DNA from: Herpomyces periplanetae
Taxonomy: Eukaryota > Ascomycota > Laboulbeniomycetes > Herpomycetales > Herpomycetaceae
Direction: 5' to 3'
Length of the DNA: 20,182 nt
NCBI GenBank assembly: GCA_009733715.1
Contig: WMKJ01000172.1
Coordinates: 1 to 20,182 of the forward strand
Both the position numbers and the translations under genes were made by a program. This document shows, piece after piece, positions 1-9,162 of the stretch; within the stretch, counting starts at the first letter, position 1; each line of letters opens with the position of its first letter. A model generated the notes under the pieces. That model searched no databases, was not told where the DNA came from, and worked only from the letters and a program-made list of their open reading frames with translations.

Positions 1-1033
1 TTCATTTCCCTCCCCCCCATCTCTTTCTCTCCCCCCCCCCCCTTCCCCCCCCGTTCCCCCATTTTTCCCCCCCCCCCCCTTCTCCCCCCCCCCCCCCCCC
101 TCCATACTTCCTACCCTACTCTCTTCCTCTTCTAACCCTAAACTTCCACCGAATTTATACTCTTCTACATACAAACCTTTCATAACTACTCCATACACTC
201 ACTCCATCACCATCACCATAATTTTACTTCCTTCTCCCTCTTCAATTACACTTCAATTCTACCCTTAAACTACCTTCCTACCATCCATCTCACTCTTCAC
301 CCTAACATTCCACTATTTGTAATATTACTTTATACCTATTCACTTAAAGTTTTAATCTTAACTTCACCACCCTTTCCCTCCCTTTTTCATATCATCCACT
401 CACAAACTATCAAACTTAAACCTCATGTAACTGTAGATTCATAACAATTTTCGTCTATTCAATGTACTATTCTCATAACTACTCATATCTACCCGCCCAC
501 TTTCTTCAAACTTGTCTGACTCGGTTAAATTCCCCTACTACATAATACCTACACGTTTTTCATTCTCTCCCCTCCACTATACAATGTCTACTTGTTCCAC
601 ATATACACCCTTCCTCGTTTCCCTCAATGCCTTCAAAATTCAACTATCCTCCCTTCATACTATCCACTCATTCTTATACCACCATCTCTCATTATCTTCA
701 CGTTAAATTTCTTTATCCTTATCCATTCCAGAACCTTCATTCCAAACTTCCATCCATTCCCCCGTACTGCGTCATCCTCAACAACCCATCTAATATGCCC
801 CTCCCCCTGTAAACCCATTACAGGTTACACTTCTCCATTTCAATTCAACATACTTCTCCCTTCATCTTCCTCCCTCCCTCACTATATCTCACGCTAGTAT
901 TCTCATTAAAGCTAAACATCATCCTTCCATCTCGATTCATATTACTACAGCTTCCTGCCCCAAGCTAACATCAGCATGATAATTCCTCCTTCCACCCTTA
1001 ACCTCATCCATGCTGCCCACTCTCGTCAAACTT
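1..1033. other. G-poor, pyrimidine-rich non-coding region
   Basis: No convincing gene is present. The stretch lies downstream of SAS10, which is read leftward. The + strand is nearly free of G: by eye I count about 29 G in positions 121-900 (roughly 4%), no G at all from 152 to 318, and none from 350 to 426, while C is plentiful. Open frames here (for example 512-706 and 592-897) are Ser/Pro/His-rich by-products of the pyrimidine bias, overlap each other in different frames and match no family I know. The region may include the SAS10 3' UTR near its right end. Confidence 0.75.
8..103. repeat. Poly-C tracts
   Basis: Several long C homopolymers are separated by one to a few T or other bases: about 12-18, 31-42, 45-52, 67-79 and 84-100, plus shorter ones. 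On the minus strand these are G-runs long enough for G-quadruplexes, and on the plus strand they could form i-motifs. Homopolymers of this length are also error-prone in sequencing, so exact lengths should not be trusted. Confidence 0.8.
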
Positions 1034-3129
1034 TCAGTAAATAATAGGTCGCCCTTTTACAAGACCCGTCTTGATACCTGTTAACTCTCCACCATACGAA
1101 ACCATTCCAGCGTCATGCTTTTCCTTGGAATATTCTGGTCTCATACTACGTAACTTCTTTTTCTTTTCTTCATATTGCATCCTTCGTTTAACCCGTGGGT
1201 TCTTCACATCCTTTCGTCCCTTTCGTCTTGTTATACTCTTATTCGCCAGAATAGCGTACGTTAAACTACGCTTGCCATTCACAAGCTTCAATGAGTTTCT
1301 CCTTTTCTTACTTTCCTTCGTCTCCTCTTCTTCAGCTTTTTTCTCCTCCATTAGCCTTAACTTACTTTCCCTTTCCTTTCGTTTAACTTGAGTAACCATA
1401 TCATAATACTCCAAATCTGCATCGCTCATACCATCAATCTCTTTCATGATATCGCTTCCCTTTGATTCTACATCGCCATCATCATCTCCTTTATTATCCC
1501 CCAGCGCAAACTTTCCTTTAAGCATGCGTGAATCTGCTTCCCGCTTCAACCGTTCCCGTCGCTCCCATTCCGTTTCTCGATACGGTAAATCATCATCCCC
1601 TCCATCTCGTCTTGCTTTACTCTTCATTGATACACCCCGTTGTAAAATTTGTGACGCATGAAATCGCAAACTTCGTCGTAACGTATCCTTTATCAACTCC
1701 TCTTTCCCCCCTTCCCCTTCATTCCCCAATAATTCCTTCATTTCCCCATTTTGTAACAACTCCTCAAACTGCTCAAACTCATCCCCACGTTCCAATTTCC
1801 CGTTAACTTCCCCATCTGATACATCCCTTACTTCATCACGCTTGTCGTCGTCAATCTCGTCCGTAAATTCATCCTCACTCAAACAACTTGTTACCGATTC
1901 TCCTTCAACTTCTGTCCCTGAATCTTCCGCTAAAAGTTTCTCTTCCCCCATTTCTTGAATAAGTTGTAAACTGAATTCTTCCACTCTTTGCCATAATTCA
2001 CGGCATTCCACTAAACTCTGCATTACTGAATGACTCCGTAGCTCGCCAGGTTGTCGAGCTAATATCGTATTGCTTAGTTGAGATGCAACATTATCAATTA
2101 CATTAGCCGGCGATGTTAATACACAAAAGTACGCTGTCAGTGTAGACACATAAGCTTGCAATGTACGCAACTGTAATGTATGAAGTCGTGCAAATGCAGA
2201 CTTTCCCTTCGCTGGTGTGGCCTGTAATTGACAAAGTCGTGGATGTAAGCGAAGCCATTCATCCGCTAAACTGGGAAATTCGGGATATCTGACGTGAAGA
2301 ATATTGACTCGTTCTGCCACCGATAAACTTTTACTGTCTACATCGGATAAAACTTCCATTAAAATATTATTACCTGGAAATGCACTTGTTGACCCATCAG
2401 TTTCCAGTATACGTGAAAATTCACCTGTTTCCTTGGACTCAAATGTATCATTGTCTACGTCAAAATCTCCTGCCTTCAGTGTGGAAAACCGTTCTCGCAA
2501 TTGACGGTTAGCTTCCGCTTCTTCATCCAATGCATCTTGTTCCGTAACAATTTTGTCCGTATCATAGTACACATCTTTTTTCCCTCCCCACCTATCCAAA
2601 TCAACATCCGATTCATCATCCTTGACGTTCGATTCGTCCGTTAAACCCAGCTTCATACGTTCCTTTAACTTTTTACGTGCGAGAAAATTCCGCGTATAAT
2701 TTAATAAATCATTATTATCGTCATCTCCATCTTCATCCCTTGACTCTTCACGCTTCCCACTAAATGTCTCTCTACCACTAATATCCGTTTCATCCTCGCT
2801 ACTTTCATCCAACGATAATACACATGCTGAATGATCATCAGGTTTCAAGCGAAGTTCTGCAAATTTGAATTAGTCGTTCTGTTATCCATTACATTCAAAT
2901 TTTTACGATCCCATAACTTACCTTTCTCCTCGCGTAACCGCTGTTTAAACTCATTCTCAGTTTCATCAAGCAGCACCTTATCTCTACCCAGGTGAAATTC
3001 ATCTTCTGAATTAACAACATCTTCAAATCCATTAACAATTAATTTACTTGCATTCACATCATTCCCCTCCTCATCAACATCACGACCCCTTCTAGCATTT
3101 CTACGTGCCTTAATCTTCTTTTTCGACAT
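1034..3129 (-). CDS. SAS10: Sas10/Utp3, small-subunit processome protein (2 exons)
   Basis: This is a nucleolar U3 snoRNP/small-subunit processome component needed for early 18S rRNA processing (known of the family). The coding sequence is exon 1 at 2922-3129 and exon 2 at 1034-2856 on the minus strand, joined across a 65-bp intron. The join is in frame (AAA-G|AA-CTT) and gives 676 aa. Seen: a basic start MSKKKIKARRNARRG, the family N-terminal motif EFHLGRDKVLLDE near residue 45, acidic tracts, then RWGGKKDVYYD, which matches the family's WG-K-K-YYD element. A Sas10/Utp3/C1D-type helical domain lies at about 245-345. The C-terminal Sas10 domain at about 590-676 contains KNPRVKRRMQYEEKKKKLRS and SYGGELTGIKTGLVKGR. 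Length and domain order suit the family. It is divergent from TSC10 and shares its promoter interval. Confidence 0.95.
2857..2921 (-). other. SAS10 intron
   Basis: The donor is GTAAGT right after GAGAAAG, and the acceptor is TTTGCAG before AACTTCGC. Without splicing, exon 1 runs into a stop 24 codons past the donor (ending NSNLQNFA). With it, the frame continues as EEK-ELRLKPDD. Confidence 0.92.
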
Positions 3130-3585
3130 TATTTTGCGTTAACACTTCAATATTAACTAAACCAAATTCCTAAATTTTTCCGAACCACTTCGGCCCCAAA
3201 TTATCCCCGACCAATCCTTCCATCCCCGCACAGCTCCAACTTTACCGATCATGTGATTAGCCCTTCCAATGTCATCTGATAATATATGTGGCGGTGCAGA
3301 TGTAGTCACGTGATTCGGTGTGAAGGTTCAAAACTTTTATTTACTTTACGAAAAGTCGTCGGCCAGAGGGCGAAATTTTGAATATTTTAATATTGAGAAG
3401 TGCAGAATAAGTGAATTGTTGGATTGATTTTGGTCTATATTTACGAGCTAGCTATTTAGAATGAATTTAATTATATGTTAAAGGTATAATTGATTTATGC
3501 TGTATACATGATATTTGGTGTATAGTTGAATGTTATTAGCGGGTGTAGCTTAGACCGAAGGACGAAAAAAGTTAACGCATTAATA
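3130..3585. promoter_or_regulatory. Divergent promoter region SAS10/TSC10
   Basis: These 456 bp separate the two divergent start codons and must carry both promoters. Seen: the palindrome TCACGTGA at 3306-3313 and a near copy, TCATGTGAT, at 3249-3257. No clear TATA box was found for either gene. In fungi CACGTG boxes are bound by bHLH factors such as Cbf1 or Pho4 types; that such a factor acts here is inference. Confidence 0.6.
3306..3313. promoter_or_regulatory. TCACGTGA palindrome (E-box)
   Basis: A perfect 8-bp palindrome containing the CACGTG core, 177 bp upstream of the SAS10 start and 273 bp upstream of the TSC10 start. A one-mismatch relative (TCATGTGAT against TCACGTGAT) lies at 3249-3257 in the same orientation. 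Binding is inferred from the core only. Confidence 0.45.
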
Positions 3586-4813
3586 ATGATTGGAGATGGT
3601 CTATTTTTGACAGTAATTGCTGTACTGGTGAGTGTATTTACTATATTCATTGTGGGTGAATGGACCTTTCAATCAATTCGCAATCAATTATCGGGCAATT
3701 GGATACGCCGTAGTAAAGGATGCGTCGAGGTTAATGGAAAGGTGAGCTTAAAAAACATAGTTAACGTGCCACACACGAAGAATTAATGATGGCAACTTCA
3801 AATATCAAAATTTACATGGGTGAAGAAAGATAACTAAATTAACTGCACTTTAGACAGTTCTTTTAACGGGCGGATCGCAAGGCTTGGGTTTCGTGCTAGC
3901 GTCCAAGTTGGCAGCGCGTGGAGCAAACGTAATCGTTGTAGCACGGAACGAAGAGAAACTAGCTCGAGCGGTGGAAAAAATCCGGGCGTCCGCACGGGAT
4001 CCGACGACACAAAGATTCACGTATATTTCAGCTGACGTATGCTTAAATGAGGAAAACTTGCGAATATTTAAGCTAGCAATGGACTGGAATGATCAAAGAC
4101 CGCCAGATATAATATGGGCGTGTGCCGGAATGTCACATCCTGGATTATTTATGGAAGTGGGCGTGGATTTAATGAAGCAACAAATGGAATTAAATTATTG
4201 GGCGTCAGTATACTTATTAAAAAAAGCACTAAGCGTATGGCTTAAACGGACTGTCCCGAAACATGCAAAACCAGAGTCACGACACTTTATATTTACGTCG
4301 AGTACACTCGCTTATTGTGGTATAACCGGCTATTCTCCGTACTCGCCGTGTAAAGCGGCATTAAGATCGCTCAGTGATACTATGCGACAAGAATTACGCT
4401 TGTACGAAGGAGCGGGATACGAAGCGATACACGTACATTTGGTTACGCCGGGTAACATTTTAACGCCGGGATTCGAAGCGGAGAATTTACTAAAACATGG
4501 CGTAACACGACGTTTAGAAGAAGGTGACCAAGCAATGACGGCTGACCTGATAGCTGAACGAGCTCTTAGAGCACTTGAACGTGGTGATTACCTGGTAACT
4601 ACCAATATGCTTGGATATACCATGAAATGCGCAGCGCTCCACGGTAGCCCGAGAAATGGTATAGGTGTGGGGGACACGGTTTTTGCGATGATCGCTAATT
4701 TTCTGTACTTACTGGCAGGCCCAGATATGGAACGTGTAGTGTTTAAGTGGGGGCAACAGCATGGTGCAGAAGCGCAGGGCAGTAGTAATGACCTGTCCAC
4801 ACCATCCAGTTAA
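3586..4813 (+). CDS. TSC10: 3-ketodihydrosphingosine reductase (2 exons)
   Basis: This ER-membrane short-chain dehydrogenase reduces 3-ketosphinganine to sphinganine with NADPH, the second step of sphingolipid synthesis (KDSR/Tsc10 family knowledge). Exon 1 is 3586-3741 and exon 2 is 3854-4813, joined in phase 0 to give 371 aa. Seen: an N-terminal membrane segment at residues 6-24, the Rossmann motif TGGSQGLG at 57-64, D113 after the strand YISA, CAG at 142-144, N166 in ELNYW, Ser in FTSST at 201-202, and the catalytic Y215-x3-K219 in YSPYSPCK. A C-terminal hydrophobic stretch (TVFAMIANFLYLLAG) comes before the fungal-style end FKWGQQHG. NITL-like substitutions are absent from the active site, so it should be functional. 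I chose ATG 3586 because it opens directly into the membrane anchor; nothing upstream in frame begins with ATG. Confidence 0.95.
3742..3853 (+). other. TSC10 intron
   Basis: A 112-bp intron with donor GTGAGC after GTTAATGGAAAG and acceptor TTTAG before ACAGTTCTT. Splicing yields the expected NGK-TVLLTGGSQG start of the Rossmann fold; unspliced, the first frame reaches a stop at 3784-3786. A CTAA-type branch site (aactaaatTAACTGC) lies shortly before the acceptor. Confidence 0.93.
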
Positions 4814-5395
4814 CGTATTGTGATAGATGATCAGACGCACTCATAGTAAGGCGACAAAACGAAGTGTTAAGCTAAGTTAAATGTGTAATGTGTGTTATTA
4901 AATGGGGTACGTGAATATTTCATATAACCAGCGAATTTTCAAGTATATAGAGTAAAATGTGATGTGATGCGTCGCATGAGAATGCAGTGTAGTGCGATGT
5001 GATGCGACACAAGAAGTTACAAAAATATAACCAAAATTTCCCCTTCAAACTGACGAAATTTTGCGCCGGATTCAGGCAGAATAATTTCCCGGGGCACAAC
5101 ACTCGCGGGCTGACTAATTGAAGCACGTGAATGGAAAAATAGTTCTCCGGCTTGTGGATAGTTTAAAGAAGAACGAATCAGTTGGCAACGCAAGTCCGGG
5201 AATACGGATATATAGGCAAGTTGTTAATTTATGCGGTGAATGGTTCTCGGGAGAGAAGTTCTCGAAAAATTCGAAGAATTCAGCGGATGTTAAGATTGTG
5301 GAAGGGGATAAAAGATTGTGAATAGATGATGAGGGGTTGGACAAAGGGCATACACATTACCGGGGGATTCGGTTGCACTGACATTGTGTGAGATA
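4814..5395. other. TSC10 3' flank and E2 upstream region
   Basis: No convincing gene. The short frames at 5118-5321 (+) and 5114-5344 (-) overlap, the former lacks an ATG start, and neither resembles a known protein. Seen: an 11-bp direct repeat GATGTGATGCG at 4961-4971 and 4996-5006, a hairpin with a 9-bp perfect stem (CAAAATTTC at 5032-5040, GAAATTTTG at 5055-5063, 14-nt loop), and a CACGTG box at 5124-5129. The right part is probably promoter and 5' UTR of the ubiquitin-conjugating enzyme. Confidence 0.6.
5032..5063. repeat. Inverted repeat, 9-bp stem
   Basis: CAAAATTTC and its exact reverse complement GAAATTTTG flank a 14-nt spacer, about 220 bp after the TSC10 stop. It could form a hairpin in the 3' flank; no function can be read from it. 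Confidence 0.5.
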
Positions 5396-6551
5396 ATGGT
5401 TAGTGAACTTGAGATTGATATAACAAGTGTATAAATTGTGTTAATGAGATAATCCTACTAACGTGTCATGTGAGTAGAACGGGCGGTCTAGTCGACGAGT
5501 AGCGGCGGATATAGCTAATTTACGTGCGCATGGGTTACCGCCGTGTTACTTTTTTGCGCCGAATGAATGTTTTAATGGGCAAGCTGGAAAAGGTTTGACA
5601 AAAGATAATGATAATGTTAGATTCATCCAAGTTTACTTGGCTGGGCCGGATGGTTCAGCGTATGCTTCGGGTGTATTTCACGTACGGATTGATTTTCCGA
5701 AAAATTATCCCAAAGAACCACCAGTGGTTAAATTTAACACGCGAATCTGGCATCCTAACATTAATGAAGCAACAGGACAAGTATGCGTGAATACATTAAA
5801 ACAAAATTGGAGAAGCCATTTAGCATTAAGACACGTGTTGATAACGATATCTGGCTTGTTGATACGGCCAAATGCTGAAAATGCATTGAATGGCGAAGCG
5901 GGGGCAATGTTAATTGAAGATTATGCAAGCTTCGTGCGACGTGCATCCATGATGTGTGAGATGTATGCAGTAGTACAAGAGGAATGGTGCGAGTTAGTGC
6001 GTGATGCCAAGTGTCGAGTTAACAATATTAATGAAAAGTGCTGGGGTGTTGGTAATGGTGGTGATAGTAGTAGTAGTGCCTATCATTATCATTGCTGTAC
6101 TGTTAGCAGGAAAGAAACTGGTATGAATAACTTAGTACCGTGTGGATGTCAATCGGGAAACTGGAGTATTGTTGGCGTAAAATTGGGAAATTCGTCCATA
6201 CTACCTTATCATCCTATACAGCGTGAAGTTAATGGGCAGGATAATATTGGTAGTGGAACTGTAACGGCACGGGCTAGAATTGATTATGCTAAATGGCTAG
6301 AAAGGGACACTGGTTCCATAATGGAGGAAGGGCTAAAATCTAGCAGTAGACCAGCAGGATGGGAGTTGCAGGAATTTGCAGATGAAAATTTACACGCATA
6401 CGATTGGAAGCGTGGATTAGAGATTGATAATGATGATGAAGGGTTACCGGGTAAAGTGTTCGAGGAAACATTACTGCGTATGGCAGGATACGCTATATCA
6501 GATTATAATCGAGGAATATTTGGGCCGTTACGTGGGATTCGCAGACTTTGA
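5396..6551 (+). CDS. UBE2S-type ubiquitin-conjugating enzyme E2 (2 coding exons)
   Basis: A ubiquitin-carrier enzyme resembling animal UBE2S, which extends K11 chains with the anaphase-promoting complex (family knowledge). Proposed CDS: ATG 5396-5398, a 79-bp intron, then 5478-6551, giving 358 aa. Seen: first helix RRVAADIANLRAHGLPP, then FFAPNE, AGPDGSAYASGVF, YPKEPPVVKF, HPN at 93-95, catalytic C104 in GQVCVNTLKQNW, and LALRHVLITISGLLIRPNAENALN plus a Cys/Met-rich helix, which follow the E2S pattern HVLLTI-LLIHPNPESALN. The UBC fold ends near 165. A tail of about 190 residues with no recognised domain follows, carrying a Cys/His cluster (H204, H206, C207, C208, C223, C225) and ending IRRL. 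Human UBE2S ends LRRL, its APC/C-docking tail. An insertion after PNE is about 12 residues longer than in human. The E2 class is certain; the E2S assignment is strong and the first exon less so. Confidence 0.88.
5399..5477 (+). other. Proposed E2 intron directly after the start codon
   Basis: The open frame of the E2 is blocked upstream by TAG at 5475-5477, yet the N-terminal helix starts right there (NGRSSRRVAADIANL), so an exon must join in front. A textbook branch site TACTAAC lies at 5456-5462, about 15 nt before the acceptor GTAG. The best donor in phase is GTTAGT at 5399, immediately after ATG 5396-5398. Another donor, GTGAGA near 5388, is possible but would give a different N-terminus. 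Confidence 0.65.
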
Positions 6552-6972
6552 GTGGCAATCACGATAACGATGGCGATAGATTTTGAGCATGCTGTACCAA
6601 TTAAACAATTAATTTTCACGGTTATTACTAAAAGTTGGGTTAATTGCAACATGATGAATGATTAAAATTTCGACGGGTAAGCCGAGTATTTTTTTTCTGT
6701 TTTCCAATTATAGTATGATGAACGGAAAGCTTAACGAAGATAGCATCTTTTTATTTTTATTTAATTAAAGTCGGGCATGATCCCATGGATTGGAATAATG
6801 AAGTAACACGGTATGTAGTGGAGGAATGTAAAAGTTGTGAAATGAACATATTCGCGGAACCAGGAATCAAATTGACGAAGAAAAAGGAACAAATTATTTA
6901 CGGTAAAGGGAAGGGAAGGAAGCAAATTAACCAAAAGGAAAGACGGAATATTGCGAGTTAGTAGAATTCCCG

Positions 6973-6998
6973 TTGGTTCGTACGCTCGCACGAACCAA
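6973..6998. repeat. Inverted repeat, 9-bp stem, 8-nt loop
   Basis: TTGGTTCGT at 6973-6981 pairs exactly with ACGAACCAA at 6990-6998. It lies between the E2 stop and the TATA box of the next gene, and could be a hairpin or a dyad binding site; undecided. Confidence 0.5.
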
Positions 6999-7295
6999 AA
7001 CTTAAACCCAATTGAATTGCCGAATTGGGAAATATACTAGAAAGGGCATCAATTAAGGGGTTTTAAAGTGTATTAGCGGGAATTGTCGGGAAAAAGGCCC
7101 AGACGATAGTAAAGAGGAAAGTGCCATTCCACAGTTAGAAGTCCAACGCGATTGCCTTAAGAGAAACGAATACCTAAACGGCGAGCTTCCGAAAGCGGGA
7201 GGAGGGCAGCTAAGGCGGCCAAAAACATTTATCCGATTCCGGTGGGAAGGTTAGCGGAATGCGCCTTCCTCGCAGGGATAGACGGTGGATGAACG

Positions 7296-7303
7296 TATAA
7301 AAG
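7296..7303 (+). promoter_or_regulatory. TATA box of the wall-protein gene
   Basis: TATAAAAG, a consensus TATA box, lies 119 bp before the start codon at 7422. It is followed by GGGCGG-CCCC-CCGCCC at 7303-7318 (6-bp stem) and then a pyrimidine-rich stretch (tctctccttcgtatacttcac) typical of fungal transcription start regions. It suggests strong, regulated expression. Confidence 0.75.
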
Positions 7304-7421
7304 GGCGGCCCCCCGCCCGGTTTTGCAGGAAATTTGTCTTGATCATCTCTCCTTCGTATACTTCACTCGAATTTTATACTCGGGTTTATTCTATTTGATG
7401 CGTTGAATTTTAAAGGGCAAT

Positions 7422-8441
7422 ATGTCAACGTGGACGACTAGTTTGTTGTGTGCTATCACGATCATCTTACCAGAGATCGGGTTTGCGAGTGCGGCTGTTT
7501 TACCTTATCAAGGGGTGAAAGTCCCAAATAGTAACATTGCACCAGCAGCTTTGGATCCTTTGGCAACGACGACAACTAAATATTTTGAGGTTATTGAAAT
7601 TATCGGTCCTAATGGCGAGAAAATCGTGACAACGTCTTCGTATCCCCTTAACGTACCCTTTCCTACACCGGTAGTATCCCCAGAGCCGACGGGTATACCA
7701 AGTCAACCTGCTACGGCTACTATTCTATCTTCGACATCGCCTTCTTTGCCACCGAATATGCCACCTGGTTCTGTACCGAGAAAGGATACTGTTAAACCTA
7801 CGAATATGGTTGATGTTAAATTTCCACCTGCGCCTGTGCCTGCACCAGGACCGGCACCATTATCCCCACCCCTGCCAGGATCACCAGCGCCGCCAGCACC
7901 ACCACCACCACCACCACCGCCTCCGATACGTCCTAGTGTATCTCCTGAGGGAATATTCGCTACTCCAGTGCCCTTTACGACGCCTAAGTTTAACCCGAAT
8001 CCTTTTACATCATATTTAACTCAGACCAACGCCGATGGTGTTGTGACGGGAATGCCTACACTAGCAACTATTCCGGCAGGGGTGACTAAAGGACTTAACA
8101 CGGTAACATTAGCATCAGCTACAGCGGTAGTGAGTGTTGATGATGCACTTACTACAGTTATCAGTACATTTGGAAATACACCTGCACCTCCTACGCCTAC
8201 TGGTAATGGAGTTGGTAGCGGTTTACCGGCAGATGGCACAGGCAGTGGGATGGGGTTGTGGAATTCAAGTACACTTGATCCGATTGATATGTCGAGCAAC
8301 GGGACGTTTACTAACGTCAAGGCAAACAATGCGTCATCGAAATCTGAAGCGTTTTCTACGCATGGAGGTTTTGAAGCATGGCAGTTGGTAACTTTTAGCG
8401 TTGTTATGGGGTCGTCTGTTGTGTTGGCATTGCTTGGTTAA
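7422..8441 (+). CDS. Secreted proline-rich, probably GPI-anchored cell-surface protein
   Basis: A 339-aa, intron-free protein. Seen: a signal peptide with hydrophobic core SLLCAITIILPEIGF and likely cleavage after FASA (about residue 24). A stretch around YFEVIEIIGPNGEKIVT follows, then a Pro/Ala/Ser-rich stalk from about 79 to 172 with nine consecutive prolines at 160-168, then a second ordered-looking part (TSYLTQTNADGVVTGMPT, about 196-250). After that come a Gly/Ser linker, three N-glycosylation sequons (N281, N293, N303), and a hydrophobic C-terminal tail from about 321 to the last residue, with small residues (S312, G315, G316) before it as a possible omega site. This layout is that of fungal GPI-anchored wall proteins; no named family was recognised. 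The TATA box upstream fits an actively expressed gene. The polyproline run is encoded by a CCA repeat that could vary in length between strains. Confidence 0.85.
   Translation: MSTWTTSLLCAITIILPEIGFASAAVLPYQGVKVPNSNIAPAALDPLATTTTKYFEVIEIIGPNGEKIVTTSSYPLNVPFPTPVVSPEPTGIPSQPATATILSSTSPSLPPNMPPGSVPRKDTVKPTNMVDVKFPPAPVPAPGPAPLSPPLPGSPAPPAPPPPPPPPPIRPSVSPEGIFATPVPFTTPKFNPNPFTSYLTQTNADGVVTGMPTLATIPAGVTKGLNTVTLASATAVVSVDDALTTVISTFGNTPAPPTPTGNGVGSGLPADGTGSGMGLWNSSTLDPIDMSSNGTFTNVKANNASSKSEAFSTHGGFEAWQLVTFSVVMGSSVVLALLG
7895..7921 (+). repeat. CCA trinucleotide repeat coding for polyproline
   Basis: About seven CCA units followed by CCG/CCT codons, read as proline in the wall protein. It is a likely site of slippage and length variation. 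Confidence 0.7.
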
Positions 8442-9060
8442 TGTACGTGTGATGGGTTCACAATGTGTGCACCCCCTCGTTACGTTATCGTGGGAAGTCT
8501 GTTTAAAAGTTATGCAGCTGGTAAGCCGGCAGGCTCGTTCGCGTGTTGGGGCGTACCAGCCGCGCGGGAGTGTTTTCACAATATACGTGTACGCATTGCA
8601 ACATACTGGCGCGCGCTCGCGTTATCGATCTGTTCGCTTTTAACGTTTGGGCAAGCATTCCGTGCTCTATGTATGTTTGTACACGCACCCCAGGTCGTCG
8701 CGGCCACCTACTTTTATTACATACGCGCGCACAAACTCTGCCATTTTCACATGTATAATACAAGACTTTTTTATTTTTGGCTTGGCTTGGTTTAGTATGG
8801 ATTGGTTTGAGTATTTGTTAGTTAGTTTGTAAAGCGTGGATCTGCGTATAAACATTTTGTTATGTACTGAGTAATGCACAAATTCTAATTTGCCTTGCCT
8901 AATGATAGCGAGTACAATTTGGCGTGATGTGGACCGGCGACCCGTACGTGCCCACGCACGCGCTTCTGTAAAATTGTTGTAGAGACCCACAACGCTACGC
9001 CGAAGTCGTGATAGCGCCGGACGGACATGGTAATTAAATTAACGTGGCCGAGTCGTCAAT

Positions 9061-9082
9061 TAGTGCGTGCGCGCACGCACTA
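9061..9082. repeat. Perfect 22-bp palindrome
   Basis: The half-site TAGTGCGTGCG is followed directly by its reverse complement, without spacer. The inner 18 bases strictly alternate purine and pyrimidine, so both a cruciform and Z-DNA are conceivable. It lies 44 bp left of the (GT)n tract. Confidence 0.85.
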
Positions 9083-9125
9083 GAATAGGCTTGTGCTACG
9101 ACCGGGACAGCGACTATGCACATTC

Positions 9126-9126
9126 C

Positions 9127-9162
<36 letters not shown>

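Larger units (their letters stand above)
6552..7421. other. E2 3' flank and promoter region of the wall-protein gene
   Basis: No gene is supported; the minus-strand frame 6761-6991 is unrelated to any family I know. Seen: an inverted repeat TTGGTTCGT (6973-6981) / ACGAACCAA (6990-6998) with an 8-nt loop, and a strong TATA box at 7296-7303 with a short GC hairpin just after it. The composition is A-rich on the left and becomes GC-rich toward the TATA box. Confidence 0.6.

Noticed and set aside
131-143. Telomere-like CTAACCCTAAAC near the left edge
   Set aside because: Only about one and a half units, no array; chance is likely in C/A/T-only DNA.
512-897. Overlapping plus-strand frames in the G-poor region
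   Set aside because: Lack of G removes most stop codons of the TAG and TGA type, so open frames arise by composition; the peptides are featureless.
5118-5321. Plus frame with SPGIRIY, first taken for an upstream E2 exon
   Set aside because: The E2 first helix and PNE motif are found at 5478 onward instead, and this frame has no ATG start.
7500-8391. Other-frame ORFs overlapping the wall-protein gene
   Set aside because: Shadows of the Pro/Thr-rich coding sequence; the true frame has a signal peptide, sequons and a GPI tail.
8463-8795. 110-aa plus frame after the wall-protein gene
   Set aside because: Several frames on both strands are open here at once; the peptide is Arg/Cys/His-rich and shows no family feature.
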